Source: Nocardia brasiliensis NBRC 14402 (GTDB lineage Bacteria > Actinomycetota > Actinomycetes > Mycobacteriales > Mycobacteriaceae). From it: DNA of 59,445 bases. Position 1 is the stretch's first letter; each line of letters starts with the position of its first letter. The notes under the pieces are model-generated. The model was not told the DNA's origin, did no database searches, and worked only from the letters and a program-made list of their open reading frames with translations. The stretch is from the NCBI RefSeq assembly GCF_000308475.2, contig NZ_BAFT02000047.1, forward strand, positions 1-59,445. Direction: 5' to 3'. Position numbers and translations under genes: made by a program. Of this stretch, positions 51,664 through 59,445 are shown one piece after another.

Positions 51664-52293
51664 ATGCGGACCGTCTACGTCGTGCAGCACCCCGAGTCCC
51701 GGCATCACCTCGACGGTGTGGTCGGCGGCTGGTTCGACTCCCCGCTCACCGAAGCGGGAATCCAAGCGGCACAGTCGATCGCGCGAGCGCTACGCGAGCA
51801 GATCCCCGAAGACGTTGCCCCGGAACTGTTCTCCTCCGACCTGAGGCGCTGCACTCAGGTCGCCGACACAATCAGCGAATCCTTCGCCGTAACACCAATA
51901 CTCGACCAGCGACTGCGCGAGAAGTCCTACGGCGAAGCCGAAGGCAAACCCCAATCCTGGCTCCGCGAACGCTTCCTCCCCCCACCCGCCACCGGCGACC
52001 GCCTACGCCACAATGAGGGCATCCCTGGAGCCGAAACCATGCACACCTTCGGCGAACGCGTCTACGCCGCAATGCATTCGATCCTGCACCGCGACTCCGC
52101 ACACCAAATCATCGTCACCCACGGCGGCACAATAACTTTCCTCCTCGCCGCCTGGGCAAACCTCCCCCTCGACTCCCTCGCCTACGCCCGCTTCCAAGCC
52201 ACCCCCGGCAGCATCACCGAACTCCACGAAGACCCCTACTTCCGCAACCGCCAAATCCGCACCCTAGGCTCCACCACCCACCTCCCCCGGTAA
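51664..52293 (+). CDS. Histidine-phosphatase superfamily protein with altered active-site motif
   Basis: 209 aa from the ATG at 51664; an ATG at 51640 abuts the inverted repeat and is less likely. Fold features: SPLTEAGIQAAQSIARAL, SSDLRRCTQVADTI, the E of LREKSYGEAEG, and the second histidine loop IVTHGGTI. The catalytic RHG motif reads VVQHPES: the histidine is kept but the arginine is glutamine and the glycine is proline. Phosphatase activity is therefore uncertain. Its stop is 3 bp from the convergent unknown gene. Confidence 0.82.
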   Translation: MRTVYVVQHPESRHHLDGVVGGWFDSPLTEAGIQAAQSIARALREQIPEDVAPELFSSDLRRCTQVADTISESFAVTPILDQRLREKSYGEAEGKPQSWLRERFLPPPATGDRLRHNEGIPGAETMHTFGERVYAAMHSILHRDSAHQIIVTHGGTITFLLAAWANLPLDSLAYARFQATPGSITELHEDPYFRNRQIRTLGSTTHLPR

Positions 52294-52296
52294 CCC

Positions 52297-52818
52297 TCAG
52301 TCATCGGACATCACGACGAGCAGAACCCGCCGCCCCGGCCGATCGATCAGTACGATCTCATGGAACTCCCGATGCAGATCACCGTAGTCATTCGCAGCGG
52401 ACGGTCCGAGGTCTTCGAGCAAGTATCGACTCGTGGCGGAATGTGCGGGTTCGATAACGCGACGCCGAATCGCCTCCCGCAGCTGATTCGGGATGGACCC
52501 ACAACCTTGCGTCCACTGCGACAGGATGTCGATGACAATGTGCTCCTCGACGGCGGTGAAGGATCCACTCGAGATCTGATCGAGCCAGTACGGTCCGTGG
52601 CGGATGCCACGCGGATCGACTCCACCACCGACATAGTCGTCCCGATACTCGACGCTCGCGATGAGCTCGGACAAGATTGCCCGGTCCGCCGCCTCCGCTG
52701 CTGCCAACGCGAAGTCTTTCGAATCAATCCATTGGAAGCAATGTCTGCCCCCGGCGCCGAACTCGAATTCGCGAAAATTGGTGAAAAACCGCTCCCTGTA
52801 GTTGACGATCCTCACCAC
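52297..52818 (-). CDS. Unknown protein of the toxin-immunity array
   Basis: 173 aa, GTG start. Soluble, no signal or membrane helix, aromatic-rich N-terminus (NYRERFFTNFREFEFGAGGRHCFQWID) and a central GVDPRGIRHGPYWLDQISSGSF region. Not recognised. It is the last gene of the run starting at the WXG100 genes and has the lower GC of that run's 3' part, which suggests arrival with the cassette. An immunity role is a guess from position only. Confidence 0.6.
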   Translation of the reverse strand: MVRIVNYRERFFTNFREFEFGAGGRHCFQWIDSKDFALAAAEAADRAILSELIASVEYRDDYVGGGVDPRGIRHGPYWLDQISSGSFTAVEEHIVIDILSQWTQGCGSIPNQLREAIRRRVIEPAHSATSRYLLEDLGPSAANDYGDLHREFHEIVLIDRPGRRVLLVVMSDD

Positions 52819-52854
52819 GTCACCGTCCCCTCCAGCATCTCTCTGCTCGCTCTG

Positions 52855-52977
52855 CTACGCCACGTCAAGGTGAAGTTTCATGAATTCGACCAGTTCGCTG
52901 AGTCTTTCCTCGATCCCGATACGGGTCGGCTCTTCCGTCGGTCGCCCTGCAGCGATGTCTGCTCGAAGCGCGACCAC
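52855..52977 (-). CDS. Short frame, possible tiny protein or gene remnant
   Basis: 40 aa from a GTG at 52977: VVALRADIAAGRPTEEPTR then a helix IEERLSELVEFMKLHLDVA. The frame stays open 63 bp farther upstream without another start codon, and that part (QRARVERASLAG) continues the helical pattern. This suggests a protein that has lost its normal start. It sits between the CdiI-like gene and the 173-aa unknown gene, 36 bp before the latter. Confidence 0.4.
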   Translation of the reverse strand: MVALRADIAAGRPTEEPTRIGIEERLSELVEFMKLHLDVA

Positions 52978-53052
52978 GCCGGCCAGTGACGCGCGTTCGA
53001 CGCGCGCTCGTTGAGCAAGAGGCAGGCAACCACAGCTGATGTGCGCAACATG

Positions 53053-53499
53053 CTATTGCGCTGTAGCGGTACGAAACTTTTCTATTGCTTCCCAGATATC
53101 GTTAGGAGGGGCATAGCGATCACCGAGATCGCCCATCGCTTCGACCTTTTGGATCACCTGGCGTATCTGAGCGATGTGCTCGGGATTATCGCGCCAGAAT
53201 GATGCGGGAACTCCAAGAGCGGCTACGAGTAGGTCTCCGGGATAATAATCTCCCTCTGCCAAAGGATTCTCGCTCAGGACGCGCAGTGCGCGGGGCAGCA
53301 AAGCGGCGACGCCTTCACTCTGCCCTAGCAGAATTCTCGAGTCCTCCGGGGTCAATTCACGGATCGGTCTCCGGCGAAGCTCGTACACCGCCCGCATGAG
53401 ACGCGTGGCGTCCTCGGGAGGCTGCGGCCAGACAACGCCGTCGAGCTGCTCGATCGAGAAGCCGTCGCTATCCATGATTGCCTGTTCCCTAGCAGTCAT
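53053..53499 (-). CDS. CdiI-type immunity protein (contact-dependent growth inhibition immunity family)
   Basis: 148 aa. The core RRPIRELTPEDSRILLGQ, LLPRALRVLSENPLAEGDYYPGDLL is the signature of the CdiI_2-type immunity family. These proteins neutralise a cognate C-terminal toxin domain in the cytoplasm. It starts 6 bp after the SCO4402-type gene in the same direction, so it is part of the toxin operon. Which toxin it inhibits is unknown: the upstream toxin already has a closer partner. Confidence 0.8.
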   Translation of the reverse strand: MTAREQAIMDSDGFSIEQLDGVVWPQPPEDATRLMRAVYELRRRPIRELTPEDSRILLGQSEGVAALLPRALRVLSENPLAEGDYYPGDLLVAALGVPASFWRDNPEHIAQIRQVIQKVEAMGDLGDRYAPPNDIWEAIEKFRTATAQ

Positions 53500-53505
53500 G
53501 GTTGC

Positions 53506-53886
53506 TCACAGCCCCCCGGAGAGCACCATCGCTGACAGAACCGCGCCCGCAGTACGAGCGACCACCGTCCACTGCTGATGAGCCAAGTACCGTGCGTCCG
53601 GGCTGTCGCCGAGTTCTTCGATCACGGGATCCAGTACTCGGCCGAGGGTACGAAGACGTTCTATTTCGTCACCGGGCAACAGCACATCGCCCAGTGCTGA
53701 TTCCGGGTCCGGCAATATTCGATAGTCGTCGTAGAGAATATGGACGTTTGTATCGAGATCGTCATAGAAATTCGCATGCGGATATACTCGGTCCAGCCAG
53801 ACCCTCTTCTGGTACTCGAGATCCGAAAGCGCTGCTACCGCGTCGATTACAGCTCTCCGCGCGTCTGGGTAGCGTACTTCTGTCAC
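53506..53886 (-). CDS. SCO4402-family protein, probable immunity protein of the upstream toxin
   Basis: 126 aa from a GTG at 53886 that overlaps the toxin stop by 4 bp (GTGA); an ATG at 53916 would overlap the toxin by 34 bp. Pattern VRYPDARRAVIDAVAALSDLEYQKRVWLDR then NFYDDLDTNVHILYDD, and LLPGDEIERLRTLGRVLDPVIEELGD, as in SCO4402-type proteins found behind polymorphic toxins. The direct translational coupling to the toxin makes it the first-choice immunity protein. Confidence 0.78.
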   Translation of the reverse strand: MTEVRYPDARRAVIDAVAALSDLEYQKRVWLDRVYPHANFYDDLDTNVHILYDDYRILPDPESALGDVLLPGDEIERLRTLGRVLDPVIEELGDSPDARYLAHQQWTVVARTAGAVLSAMVLSGGL

Positions 53887-55250
53887 GGGTGATCCCAACT
53901 CTTCCATTTGAGCCACTCTTCGAGAGGTATGTGTGCTTCTGGGTGGTCTTTGATCGATGAGCCTGGCGGTATCGGTTGACCATCCGGCCCTAGGACCTTA
54001 CCGTTCGAACGTACGACTACATGGTCTACTCGTTGAGATGGATTCGGGCTGTCCGGATCCCCCTTATCGATCCGGACGCCTGCGCCGTTCGGGTTCTCCG
54101 GGTCGTGCCACCGTTCGCCGTCCTTCTTCCTATTAGGCTGACCTTCGCCCCACTCGGTCGGAATCTTGTCGACCGCTTGCTGCGGTGGAAAGGCGGACGT
54201 CGTGGTCGGGGGCGTCGTGCCGGAGGTCGGATCTCCATCATCATCGATCAGCACCCGCATGGCGATGATGGTGGCGAGGGAGGTGAGGGTGGTGGTCAGG
54301 TCGGGGACTTTGTCGAAGGATTTGACTACGCCGACAGCGCCGGCGGCGGCGGTGGCCAGGCCTACGGCTTTGAGGAGGTTGCTGCCCTGGTAGACGGTGC
54401 GGATGGTGTTGATGGTGTTGGTGACTATGGCGCCGACACCGCCGGCGCCCGCGGCGGCGCTGCCGCCGAAGGTGAACCAGGCGGCGGCCGCGGCGGCGAC
54501 CACAGTGAGGCCGATGGCCCATTCGGCTTGGGTGATCGAGGATTCGATGTTGCCGCGGACCTCGACGGTTCCGGCGTGATAGTCGGCGACGGGGGCTGCG
54601 AGGTTTTGGGCGGCGGCCGCGACTTGGCCTGCGCCGCCGCGCAGGGTTTCGAGGTGGGCGAGCAGTGGGGGCAGGTTGGTCTTGTCTTCGATGGCGTCGA
54701 ACAGGCCGATGATGCTGGTGATGTGGGCGGCGGCGCCGGTGACGGTCTCGTGGTTGGCGAACGTCGTCCAGGTGGACGAGGCTTTCTGCAGTTTCTCGAG
54801 ATCGCCGTTGGGCAGTTTCCCGAACGTGGACAGGATTTTCGCGATCAGCGCGTCGAAGAGTTCTTGGACGCCGCCGTGATGTTCGATGCCGATTCCGTTG
54901 TTGCGCACCGAGGTCGGGATGGTCACCCGGTATTCGGTCATCTCGCGAACGTCCGGCCGTTCGGGTGCCGGATTGCTCTTGTTGCTGATGCCGTAGTTGT
55001 AGCCGACGGCGTAGAGCACGTAGCCGAAGTTGGTGAGGGCGTCGGCGAGGTTCGTGCACGACTGCATCGTGTCGCGCGCGGTGCTGTCGTACTTCTCGCC
55101 CCATTCTTTGCAACCGGGCGCATCTCCGGCCATCCCGGCGCATTCGCCTTTGACCGCGTCGTGCACGGGTTTGTCGGCGCGGCGTAGATCGGCGGCGAGG
55201 TCGTGGCACCGCTTGGCGGCGTCGTAGTAGACCTGCCAGTCGATGCGCAT
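53883..55250 (-). CDS. Polymorphic toxin with type VII-like N-terminus and C-terminal toxin module
   Basis: 455 aa. The N-terminal 230 residues are helical (YYDAAKRCHDLAADLRRADKPVHDAV), like WXG100/LXG-type secreted proteins, with two Cys pairs. Two hydrophobic segments (about 240-275 and 290-315) follow, then a Thr/Pro linker (about 345-365). The last about 90 residues form a small module with WHDPENPNGAGVRIDKGD, RVDHVVVRSNGKVLG and HIPLEEWLKWKSW. That pattern resembles C-terminal RNase-like domains of polymorphic toxins (I associate it with the type-30-like group, not certain). Two WXG100 genes precede it and immunity genes follow. No ESX secretion genes are in the window. Confidence 0.82.
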   Translation of the reverse strand: MRIDWQVYYDAAKRCHDLAADLRRADKPVHDAVKGECAGMAGDAPGCKEWGEKYDSTARDTMQSCTNLADALTNFGYVLYAVGYNYGISNKSNPAPERPDVREMTEYRVTIPTSVRNNGIGIEHHGGVQELFDALIAKILSTFGKLPNGDLEKLQKASSTWTTFANHETVTGAAAHITSIIGLFDAIEDKTNLPPLLAHLETLRGGAGQVAAAAQNLAAPVADYHAGTVEVRGNIESSITQAEWAIGLTVVAAAAAAWFTFGGSAAAGAGGVGAIVTNTINTIRTVYQGSNLLKAVGLATAAAGAVGVVKSFDKVPDLTTTLTSLATIIAMRVLIDDDGDPTSGTTPPTTTSAFPPQQAVDKIPTEWGEGQPNRKKDGERWHDPENPNGAGVRIDKGDPDSPNPSQRVDHVVVRSNGKVLGPDGQPIPPGSSIKDHPEAHIPLEEWLKWKSWDHP

Positions 55251-55253
55251 GGG

Positions 55254-55553
55254 TCAGGCTCCGCCCAGCATCTTGCTGTTGAGTTCGATGGCGCGGGTGT
55301 AGCGGACGTGGGCTTGTTTGGCCGCGTCGCTCATCTCGCGTACGCCTTCGACGAATTCGCGTGCGCCTGTGGACCATTGGTGGTGGGCGTCGGTGTAGGC
55401 CTGGGCCGCAACACTTTCCCAGCCGGTGCCGTGTAAAGCGGCTATGCGATCGTCGATTTCGTCGAGGTGTTCGGCGACGAATCCGGCGAGGCCGGAGAGA
55501 CGGGCGACGATCTGGTCCAGGTGCTCGAGGTCTACCGAGAATTCGGAGCTCAT
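55254..55553 (-). CDS. WXG100-like protein 1 (WES variant)
   Basis: 99 aa. Two-helix hairpin with a central TGWESVAAQAY in place of W-x-G, and flanking heptads (LEHLDQIVARLSGLAGFVAEHLDEID and FVEGVREMSDAAKQAHVRY). WXG100 proteins are type VII secretion substrates or partners. The stop is 3 bp before the toxin start, and it overlaps the next WXG100 gene by ATGA. Confidence 0.85.
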   Translation of the reverse strand: MSSEFSVDLEHLDQIVARLSGLAGFVAEHLDEIDDRIAALHGTGWESVAAQAYTDAHHQWSTGAREFVEGVREMSDAAKQAHVRYTRAIELNSKMLGGA

Positions 55554-55882
55554 GGCAGATCCAGGCTGGAGGTGTGCAGCGCGGCGGCGTTGCTGTCGTC
55601 GCGGTGCTGATAGGTGTCGGCGGTGACGCCGAGCTTCTCCGCCATGCCGGTCAGCGCGGACATGATCTGCACGCCGCCGTCGCGGACGTCGGTCCAGCCG
55701 GTTGCGAATTCGGTGGCCGCGTCACCGGTCCAGCCGCCGTCGGTCAGTGCGTCGACGTCCTTGGCGGCGGAGTCCAGGGCCGAACGCAGCGCTTCGGCCA
55801 ATTCGTAGACGTAGGTGCCGACCTCGCGGACTCGGTCGGGCACCACCGATACCTGCCGGCCCGGCGTACCCCCGTCGCTCAT
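55550..55882 (-). CDS. WXG100-like protein 2
   Basis: 110 aa. Hairpin with a canonical central GGWTGDAATEFATGW (W-T-G) and helical flanks. Together with the next gene it would form the heterodimer that usually guides a type VII substrate. First gene of the toxin operon. A 103-bp gap to the kgd stop follows upstream. Confidence 0.87.
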   Translation of the reverse strand: MSDGGTPGRQVSVVPDRVREVGTYVYELAEALRSALDSAAKDVDALTDGGWTGDAATEFATGWTDVRDGGVQIMSALTGMAEKLGVTADTYQHRDDSNAAALHTSSLDLP

Positions 55883-55985
55883 GCGGCGAGTCTACGTACG
55901 GTCCTGAGCAGTGTCGAAGCGAAAGACAACGGGCCGGGTCGCTTCGGTGGGGAAGCGATCCGGCCCGCTGTCGGGTCAGCGAAAA

Positions 55986-58900
55986 CTAGCTGGTCGGCTC
56001 GAAGGCCTCGGCGATGATCTCCGCCTGCTCGACGGCGTGCACCTTGCTCGAACCCGACGACGGGGCCGACATGGCACGACGGGAGATGCGGCGCAGCTTG
56101 CCGAGCCGCTCGGGCAGGACCTCCGGCAGGTTCAGGCCGAAGAAGGGCCAGGCGCCCTGGTTGGCCGGTTCCTCCTGGACCCACACGATGTCGGTGGCGT
56201 TGGTGTAGCGCTCCAGCGACTCGTTGAGGCGGTAGGTGGGCAGCGGGTAGAGCTGCTCGATCCGCACGATCGCGACGTCTTCGCGCTTCTGCTTCGCCTT
56301 CTCGGCGGCCAGCTCGTAGTACAGCTTGCCGCTGGTCATCAGGATCCGCTTCACCTTGCTGCGGTCGCCGACGCCCTGTTCGTAGGCGGGCTCGTCGAAC
56401 ACCGAGCGGAACTTGCTCTCGGTGAAGTCCTTCAGATCCGACACGACGGCCTTGTTGCGCAGCATCGACTTCGGGGTGAAGACGATCATCGGGCGGCGGA
56501 TGCCGTCCAGCGCGTGGCGGCGCAGCAGGTGGAAGTAGTTCGCCGGGGTCGACGGCACGGCGACCGTCATCGACCCTTCGGCGCACAGCTGCAGGAACCG
56601 CTCGATCCGGCCGGAGGTGTGGTCCGGGCCCTGGCCCTCGTGGCCGTGCGGCAGCAGCAGCACGACGTCGGAGAGCTGGCCCCACTTGGCTTCACCGGAG
56701 GAGATGAACTCGTCGATGATCGACTGCGCGCCGTTGACGAAGTCACCGAACTGGGCCTCCCACAGCACGAGTGCATTCGGGTTGCCCAGCGAGTAGCCGT
56801 ATTCGAAGCCGACCGCGGCGTATTCGCTCAGCGCCGAGTCGTGCACCGCGAACCAGCCCGGGTCCTTGCTGCCGATGTTGTGCAGCGGCGTGTACTCTCC
56901 GGCGGTCTTGCGGTCGATGATCACCGCGTGCCGCTGGGTGAACGTGCCGCGCCGGGAGTCCTGACCGGTGAGGCGCACCGCGCGCCCCTCGTCGATCAGC
57001 GTGCCGAACGCCATCAGCTCGGCGAAGGCCCAGTCGACCTTGCCCTCGTAGGCCATTTCGCGGCGCTTCTCCAGCACCGGCTTGACGCGCGGGTGCACAT
57101 TGAAGCCCTCGGGCACGTTGAGGAACGCGTCGCCGATGCGCTGCAGGATGGTCTTGTCGACGGCCGTCTGCACGGTGGTCGGGACCTTCTGGTCGTCCTC
57201 GACGGACTCGCTCGGCTCCGGGGTGTACTTCTCCAGCTCGCGGACCTCGTTGAACACCCGCTCCAGCTGACCCTGGTAGTCGCGCAGCGCGTCCTCGGCC
57301 TCTTTCAGCGAGATGTCGCCACGGCCGATCAGGCTCTCGGTGTAGGCCTTGCGCACCGAGCGCTTGGTGTCGATGACGTCGTACATGGACGGCTGGGTCA
57401 TCGACGGGTCGTCGCCCTCGTTGTGGCCGCGACGCCGGTAGCAGACCATGTCGATGACGACGTCCTTGCGGAACTTCTGCCGGAAGTCGACCGCGAGGCG
57501 GGCCACCCAGTCACAGGCTTCCGGGTCGTCACCGTTCACGTGGAAGATCGGCGCGCCGATGAACTTCGCGATATCGGTGGAGTACTCGGTGGAGCGGCTG
57601 TTCTCCGGCGCGGTGGTGAAGCCGATCTGGTTGTTCACCACGATGTGGATGGTGCCGCCGACCCGGTACCCGCGCAGCCCGGACAGGTTCAGCGTTTCGG
57701 CCACCACACCCTGACCCGCGAACGCGGCATCACCGTGCAGCATCAGCGGCATCACGGAGTAGCCCTCCGCGCCGTCGCCCTTGTCCAGCAGGTCCTGCTT
57801 GGCGCGGACCAGACCCTCGAGCACAGGGTCGACCGCTTCCAGGTGCGACGGGTTGGCGGTGAGCGAGACCTCGATCTCGTTGTCGCCGAACATCTGCAGG
57901 TAGGTGCCGTGCGCGCCGAGGTGGTACTTCACGTCGCCGGAGCCGTGCGCGCCTGCCGGGTTCATGTTGCCCTCGAACTCGGTGAAGATCTTCGAGTACG
58001 GCTTGCCGACGATGTTGGCGAGCACGTTGAGGCGGCCGCGGTGCGGCATGCCGATGACGACCTCGTCGAGCCCGTGCTCGGCGCACTGGTCGATGGTGGC
58101 GTCCATCATCGGGATGACGGCTTCGGCGCCTTCCAGCGAGAAGCGCTTCTGGCCGACGTACTTGGTCTGCAGGAAGGTCTCGAAGGCCTCCGCCGCGTTC
58201 AGCCGGTTCAGGATGTACTTCTGCTGGGCGACAGTCGGTTTGACGTGCTTCTGCTCGACCCGCTCCTGAATCCACTGCAGCTGCTCGGTCTCCAGGATGT
58301 GGGTGTACTCCACACCGACGTGGCGGCAGTAGGCGTCGCGCAGGACCGAGAGGACCTCGCGCAGCTTCATCTGCTCCTGGCCGTGGAAGCCGCCGACGTT
58401 GAAGGTGCGGTCCAGGTCCCACAGGGTCAGCCCGTGCTGGGTGACGTCGAGGTCCGGGTGGCTGCGGAACTTGTCCTTGACCAGGCGCAGCGGGTCGGTG
58501 TCGGCCATCAGGTGGCCGCGGTTGCGGTAGGCGGCGATCATCTCGAGCACGCGGGTGCTCTTGTCGACGCCGCGTTCCCGGATGTCCTTGCGCCAGCGCA
58601 CCGGCTCGTACGGCACGCCGAGGCCGTGGAAGATCTCGTCGTAGAACTCGTCGGAGATCAGCAGCTGGTGGATGGTGCGCAGGAAGTCGCCGGACTCCGC
58701 GCCCTGGATGATGCGGTGGTCGTAGGTCGAGGTGAGGGTCATCAGCTTGCCGACGCCGATATCGGCGATCCGCTCGTCGCTCATGCCCTGGAACTCGGCC
58801 GGGTACTCCATCGCGCCCGCGCCGATGATGGCGCCCTGGCCCGGCATGAGGCGGGGCACCGAGTGCACGGTGCCGATGGTGCCGGGGTTGGTCAGCGAGA

Positions 58901-59445
58901 TGGTGACGCCGCTGAAGTCGTCGGCGGTCAGCTTGGCGTCGCGCGCGCGGCGCACGATGTCCTCGTAGGCGGTGTGGAACTGGCCGAAGCTCATCGCTTC
59001 GGTGCCCTTGATGGCCGCGACGACCAGCGAACGGCTGCCGTCCTTGCCGGGCAGGTCGATGGCGAGGCCGAGGTTGGTGTGCGCGGGGGTGACCGCGTTC
59101 GGCTTGCCGTCGATCTCGGCGAAGTGCCGGTTCATGTTCGGGAACGACTTGACCGCCTGGACGATCGCGTAGCCGAGCAGGTGCGTGAACGAGATCTTGC
59201 CACCGCGGGTGCGGGCCAGGTGGTTGTTGATGACCAGACGGTTGTCGATCATCAGCTTCGCCGGGATGGCGCGCACGCTGGTCGCGGTGGGGATGCTGAG
59301 CGAGGCGGCCATGTTCTTGGCCACCGCCGCCGCGGCGCCGCGCAGCACTTTGGCCTCGTCGGCCGCGGTGTCGGTCTTCGGGCCACCGGAGGTGGGGGCC
59401 GCGTTGGAGGTCGGCGCCGGGGTGGTCTGCGGCGCGCGGGCGGTC
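55986..59445 (-). CDS. kgd: Multifunctional 2-oxoglutarate decarboxylase/dehydrogenase E1o-E2o (Kgd), N-terminus cut by window edge
   Basis: About 1,153 residues visible; the frame stays open to the last base with a Thr/Ala/Pro linker ([20 protein letters not shown]) that precedes the E2-like domain in this family. The first visible domain is the succinyltransferase-type E2o core ([16 protein letters not shown] with the active histidine). The E1 part follows, with thiamine-diphosphate and transketolase regions such as [57 protein letters not shown] and [19 protein letters not shown]. Actinobacterial Kgd fuses both activities and is regulated by GarA. Central TCA-cycle enzyme. Confidence 0.96.
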   Translation of the reverse strand, partial: TARAPQTTPAPTSNAAPTSGGPKTDTAADEAKVLRGAAAAVAKNMAASLSIPTATSVRAIPAKLMIDNRLVINNHLARTRGGKISFTHLLGYAIVQAVKSFPNMNRHFAEIDGKPNAVTPAHTNLGLAIDLPGKDGSRSLVVAAIKGTEAMSFGQFHTAYEDIVRRARDAKLTADDFSGVTISLTNPGTIGTVHSVPRLMPGQGAIIGAGAMEYPAEFQGMSDERIADIGVGKLMTLTSTYDHRIIQGAESGDFLRTIHQLLISDEFYDEIFHGLGVPYEPVRWRKDIRERGVDKSTRVLEMIAAYRNRGHLMADTDPLRLVKDKFRSHPDLDVTQHGLTLWDLDRTFNVGGFHGQEQMKLREVLSVLRDAYCRHVGVEYTHILETEQLQWIQERVEQKHVKPTVAQQKYILNRLNAAEAFETFLQTKYVGQKRFSLEGAEAVIPMMDATIDQCAEHGLDEVVIGMPHRGRLNVLANIVGKPYSKIFTEFEGNMNPAGAHGSGDVKYHLGAHGTYLQMFGDNEIEVSLTANPSHLEAVDPVLEGLVRAKQDLLDKGDGAEGYSVMPLMLHGDAAFAGQGVVAETLNLSGLRGYRVGGTIHIVVNNQIGFTTAPENSRSTEYSTDIAKFIGAPIFHVNGDDPEACDWVARLAVDFRQKFRKDVVIDMVCYRRRGHNEGDDPSMTQPSMYDVIDTKRSVRKAYTESLIGRGDISLKEAEDALRDYQGQLERVFNEVRELEKYTPEPSESVEDDQKVPTTVQTAVDKTILQRIGDAFLNVPEGFNVHPRVKPVLEKRREMAYEGKVDWAFAELMAFGTLIDEGRAVRLTGQDSRRGTFTQRHAVIIDRKTAGEYTPLHNIGSKDPGWFAVHDSALSEYAAVGFEYGYSLGNPNALVLWEAQFGDFVNGAQSIIDEFISSGEAKWGQLSDVVLLLPHGHEGQGPDHTSGRIERFLQLCAEGSMTVAVPSTPANYFHLLRRHALDGIRRPMIVFTPKSMLRNKAVVSDLKDFTESKFRSVFDEPAYEQGVGDRSKVKRILMTSGKLYYELAAEKAKQKREDVAIVRIEQLYPLPTYRLNESLERYTNATDIVWVQEEPANQGAWPFFGLNLPEVLPERLGKLRRISRRAMSAPSSGSSKVHAVEQAEIIAEAFEPTS

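Noticed and set aside
52360..52989. 209-codon open frame on the plus strand
   Set aside because: Antisense to the 173-aa unknown gene. The minus-strand frame has better codon use and continues the operon; not fully decisive, as neither is a known family.
54021..55187. 388-codon open frame on the plus strand
   Set aside because: Antisense to the toxin gene; Gly/Asp/Val low-complexity translation.
1..59445. CRISPR arrays, tRNA/rRNA genes, insertion-sequence transposases, prophage genes
   Set aside because: None seen: no regularly spaced identical repeats, no cloverleaf-like segment noticed by eye, and no transposase or phage structural domains among the translations. A tRNA scan was not possible.

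Overview
High-GC DNA from an actinomycete of the Mycobacteriales, most likely Nocardia or a close relative. The evidence is the gene set: folP2-gpgS, sigE-rseA-htrA-tatB, glgC/glgM divergent, DUF3117-tagA-DivIVA-like, actinobacterial Mrp, kgd, WXG100 proteins and a fadD15-type ligase. The genus call is inference; no rRNA or tRNA gene is visible.

Layout. 0-1.1 kb: 3' tip of folP2 and gpgS (glucosyl-3-phosphoglycerate synthase) with a strong terminator. 1.2-6.3 kb: three-subunit molybdenum hydroxylase of the aldehyde-oxidase (PaoABC/YagTSR) type, convergent with an XdhC-type cofactor protein. 6.4-8.3 kb: two unrecognised small genes and an HTH protein. 8.4-12.7 kb: envelope-stress block tatB, htrA, rseA, sigE, divergent from an O-methyltransferase. 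12.8-16.5 kb: two tiny membrane proteins sharing a PG-x-C-x-PFCT tail, facing a run of an ImmA/IrrE-like zinc peptidase and two tandem DUF6545/MAB_1171c-type membrane proteins. 16.6-19.1 kb: glgC and glgM (alpha-glucan synthesis). 19.3-21.3 kb: RlmA-like methyltransferase, DUF3117, tagA, DivIVA-like protein. 21.4-25.8 kb: mrp, two tandem lytic transglycosylases, DUF1003. 25.8-31.4 kb: MgtE-N/CBS protein, CitE-like lyase, stress protein, SUFU-domain protein, corA, PHP phosphoesterase and a small membrane protein. 31.5-35.4 kb: FAD oxidoreductase, malic enzyme, small membrane protein. 35.4-40.0 kb: osmoprotectant ABC importer with two substrate-binding proteins. 40.2-42.5 kb: PadR regulator and MFS exporter behind a perfect 24-bp palindrome. 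42.5-50.2 kb: sulfite-oxidase-like enzyme, fadD15, and a mymA-like set (hydrolase, SDR, Baeyer-Villiger-type monooxygenase) divergent from a TetR regulator. 50.2-50.7 kb: degenerate repeats. 50.7-52.3 kb: HxlR regulator, RidA, phosphatase-fold protein. 52.3-55.9 kb: type-VII-style polymorphic toxin locus (two WXG100 proteins, toxin, SCO4402-type and CdiI-type immunity candidates, unknown genes). 56.0 kb to the end: kgd, cut by the window edge.

Compared with the gene order I recall for M. tuberculosis (folP2-gpgS-Rv1209-tagA-Rv1211-glgM-glgC...sigE-rseA-htrA-tatB...mrp), the whole block between gpgS and mrp lies in reverse orientation here. The accessory cassettes (Mo-hydroxylase, ImmA/DUF6545/small membrane proteins) sit at or inside that inverted block.

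The least described material is the 12.8-16.5 kb membrane-protein/peptidase cassette and the toxin-immunity array at 52.3-55.9 kb.
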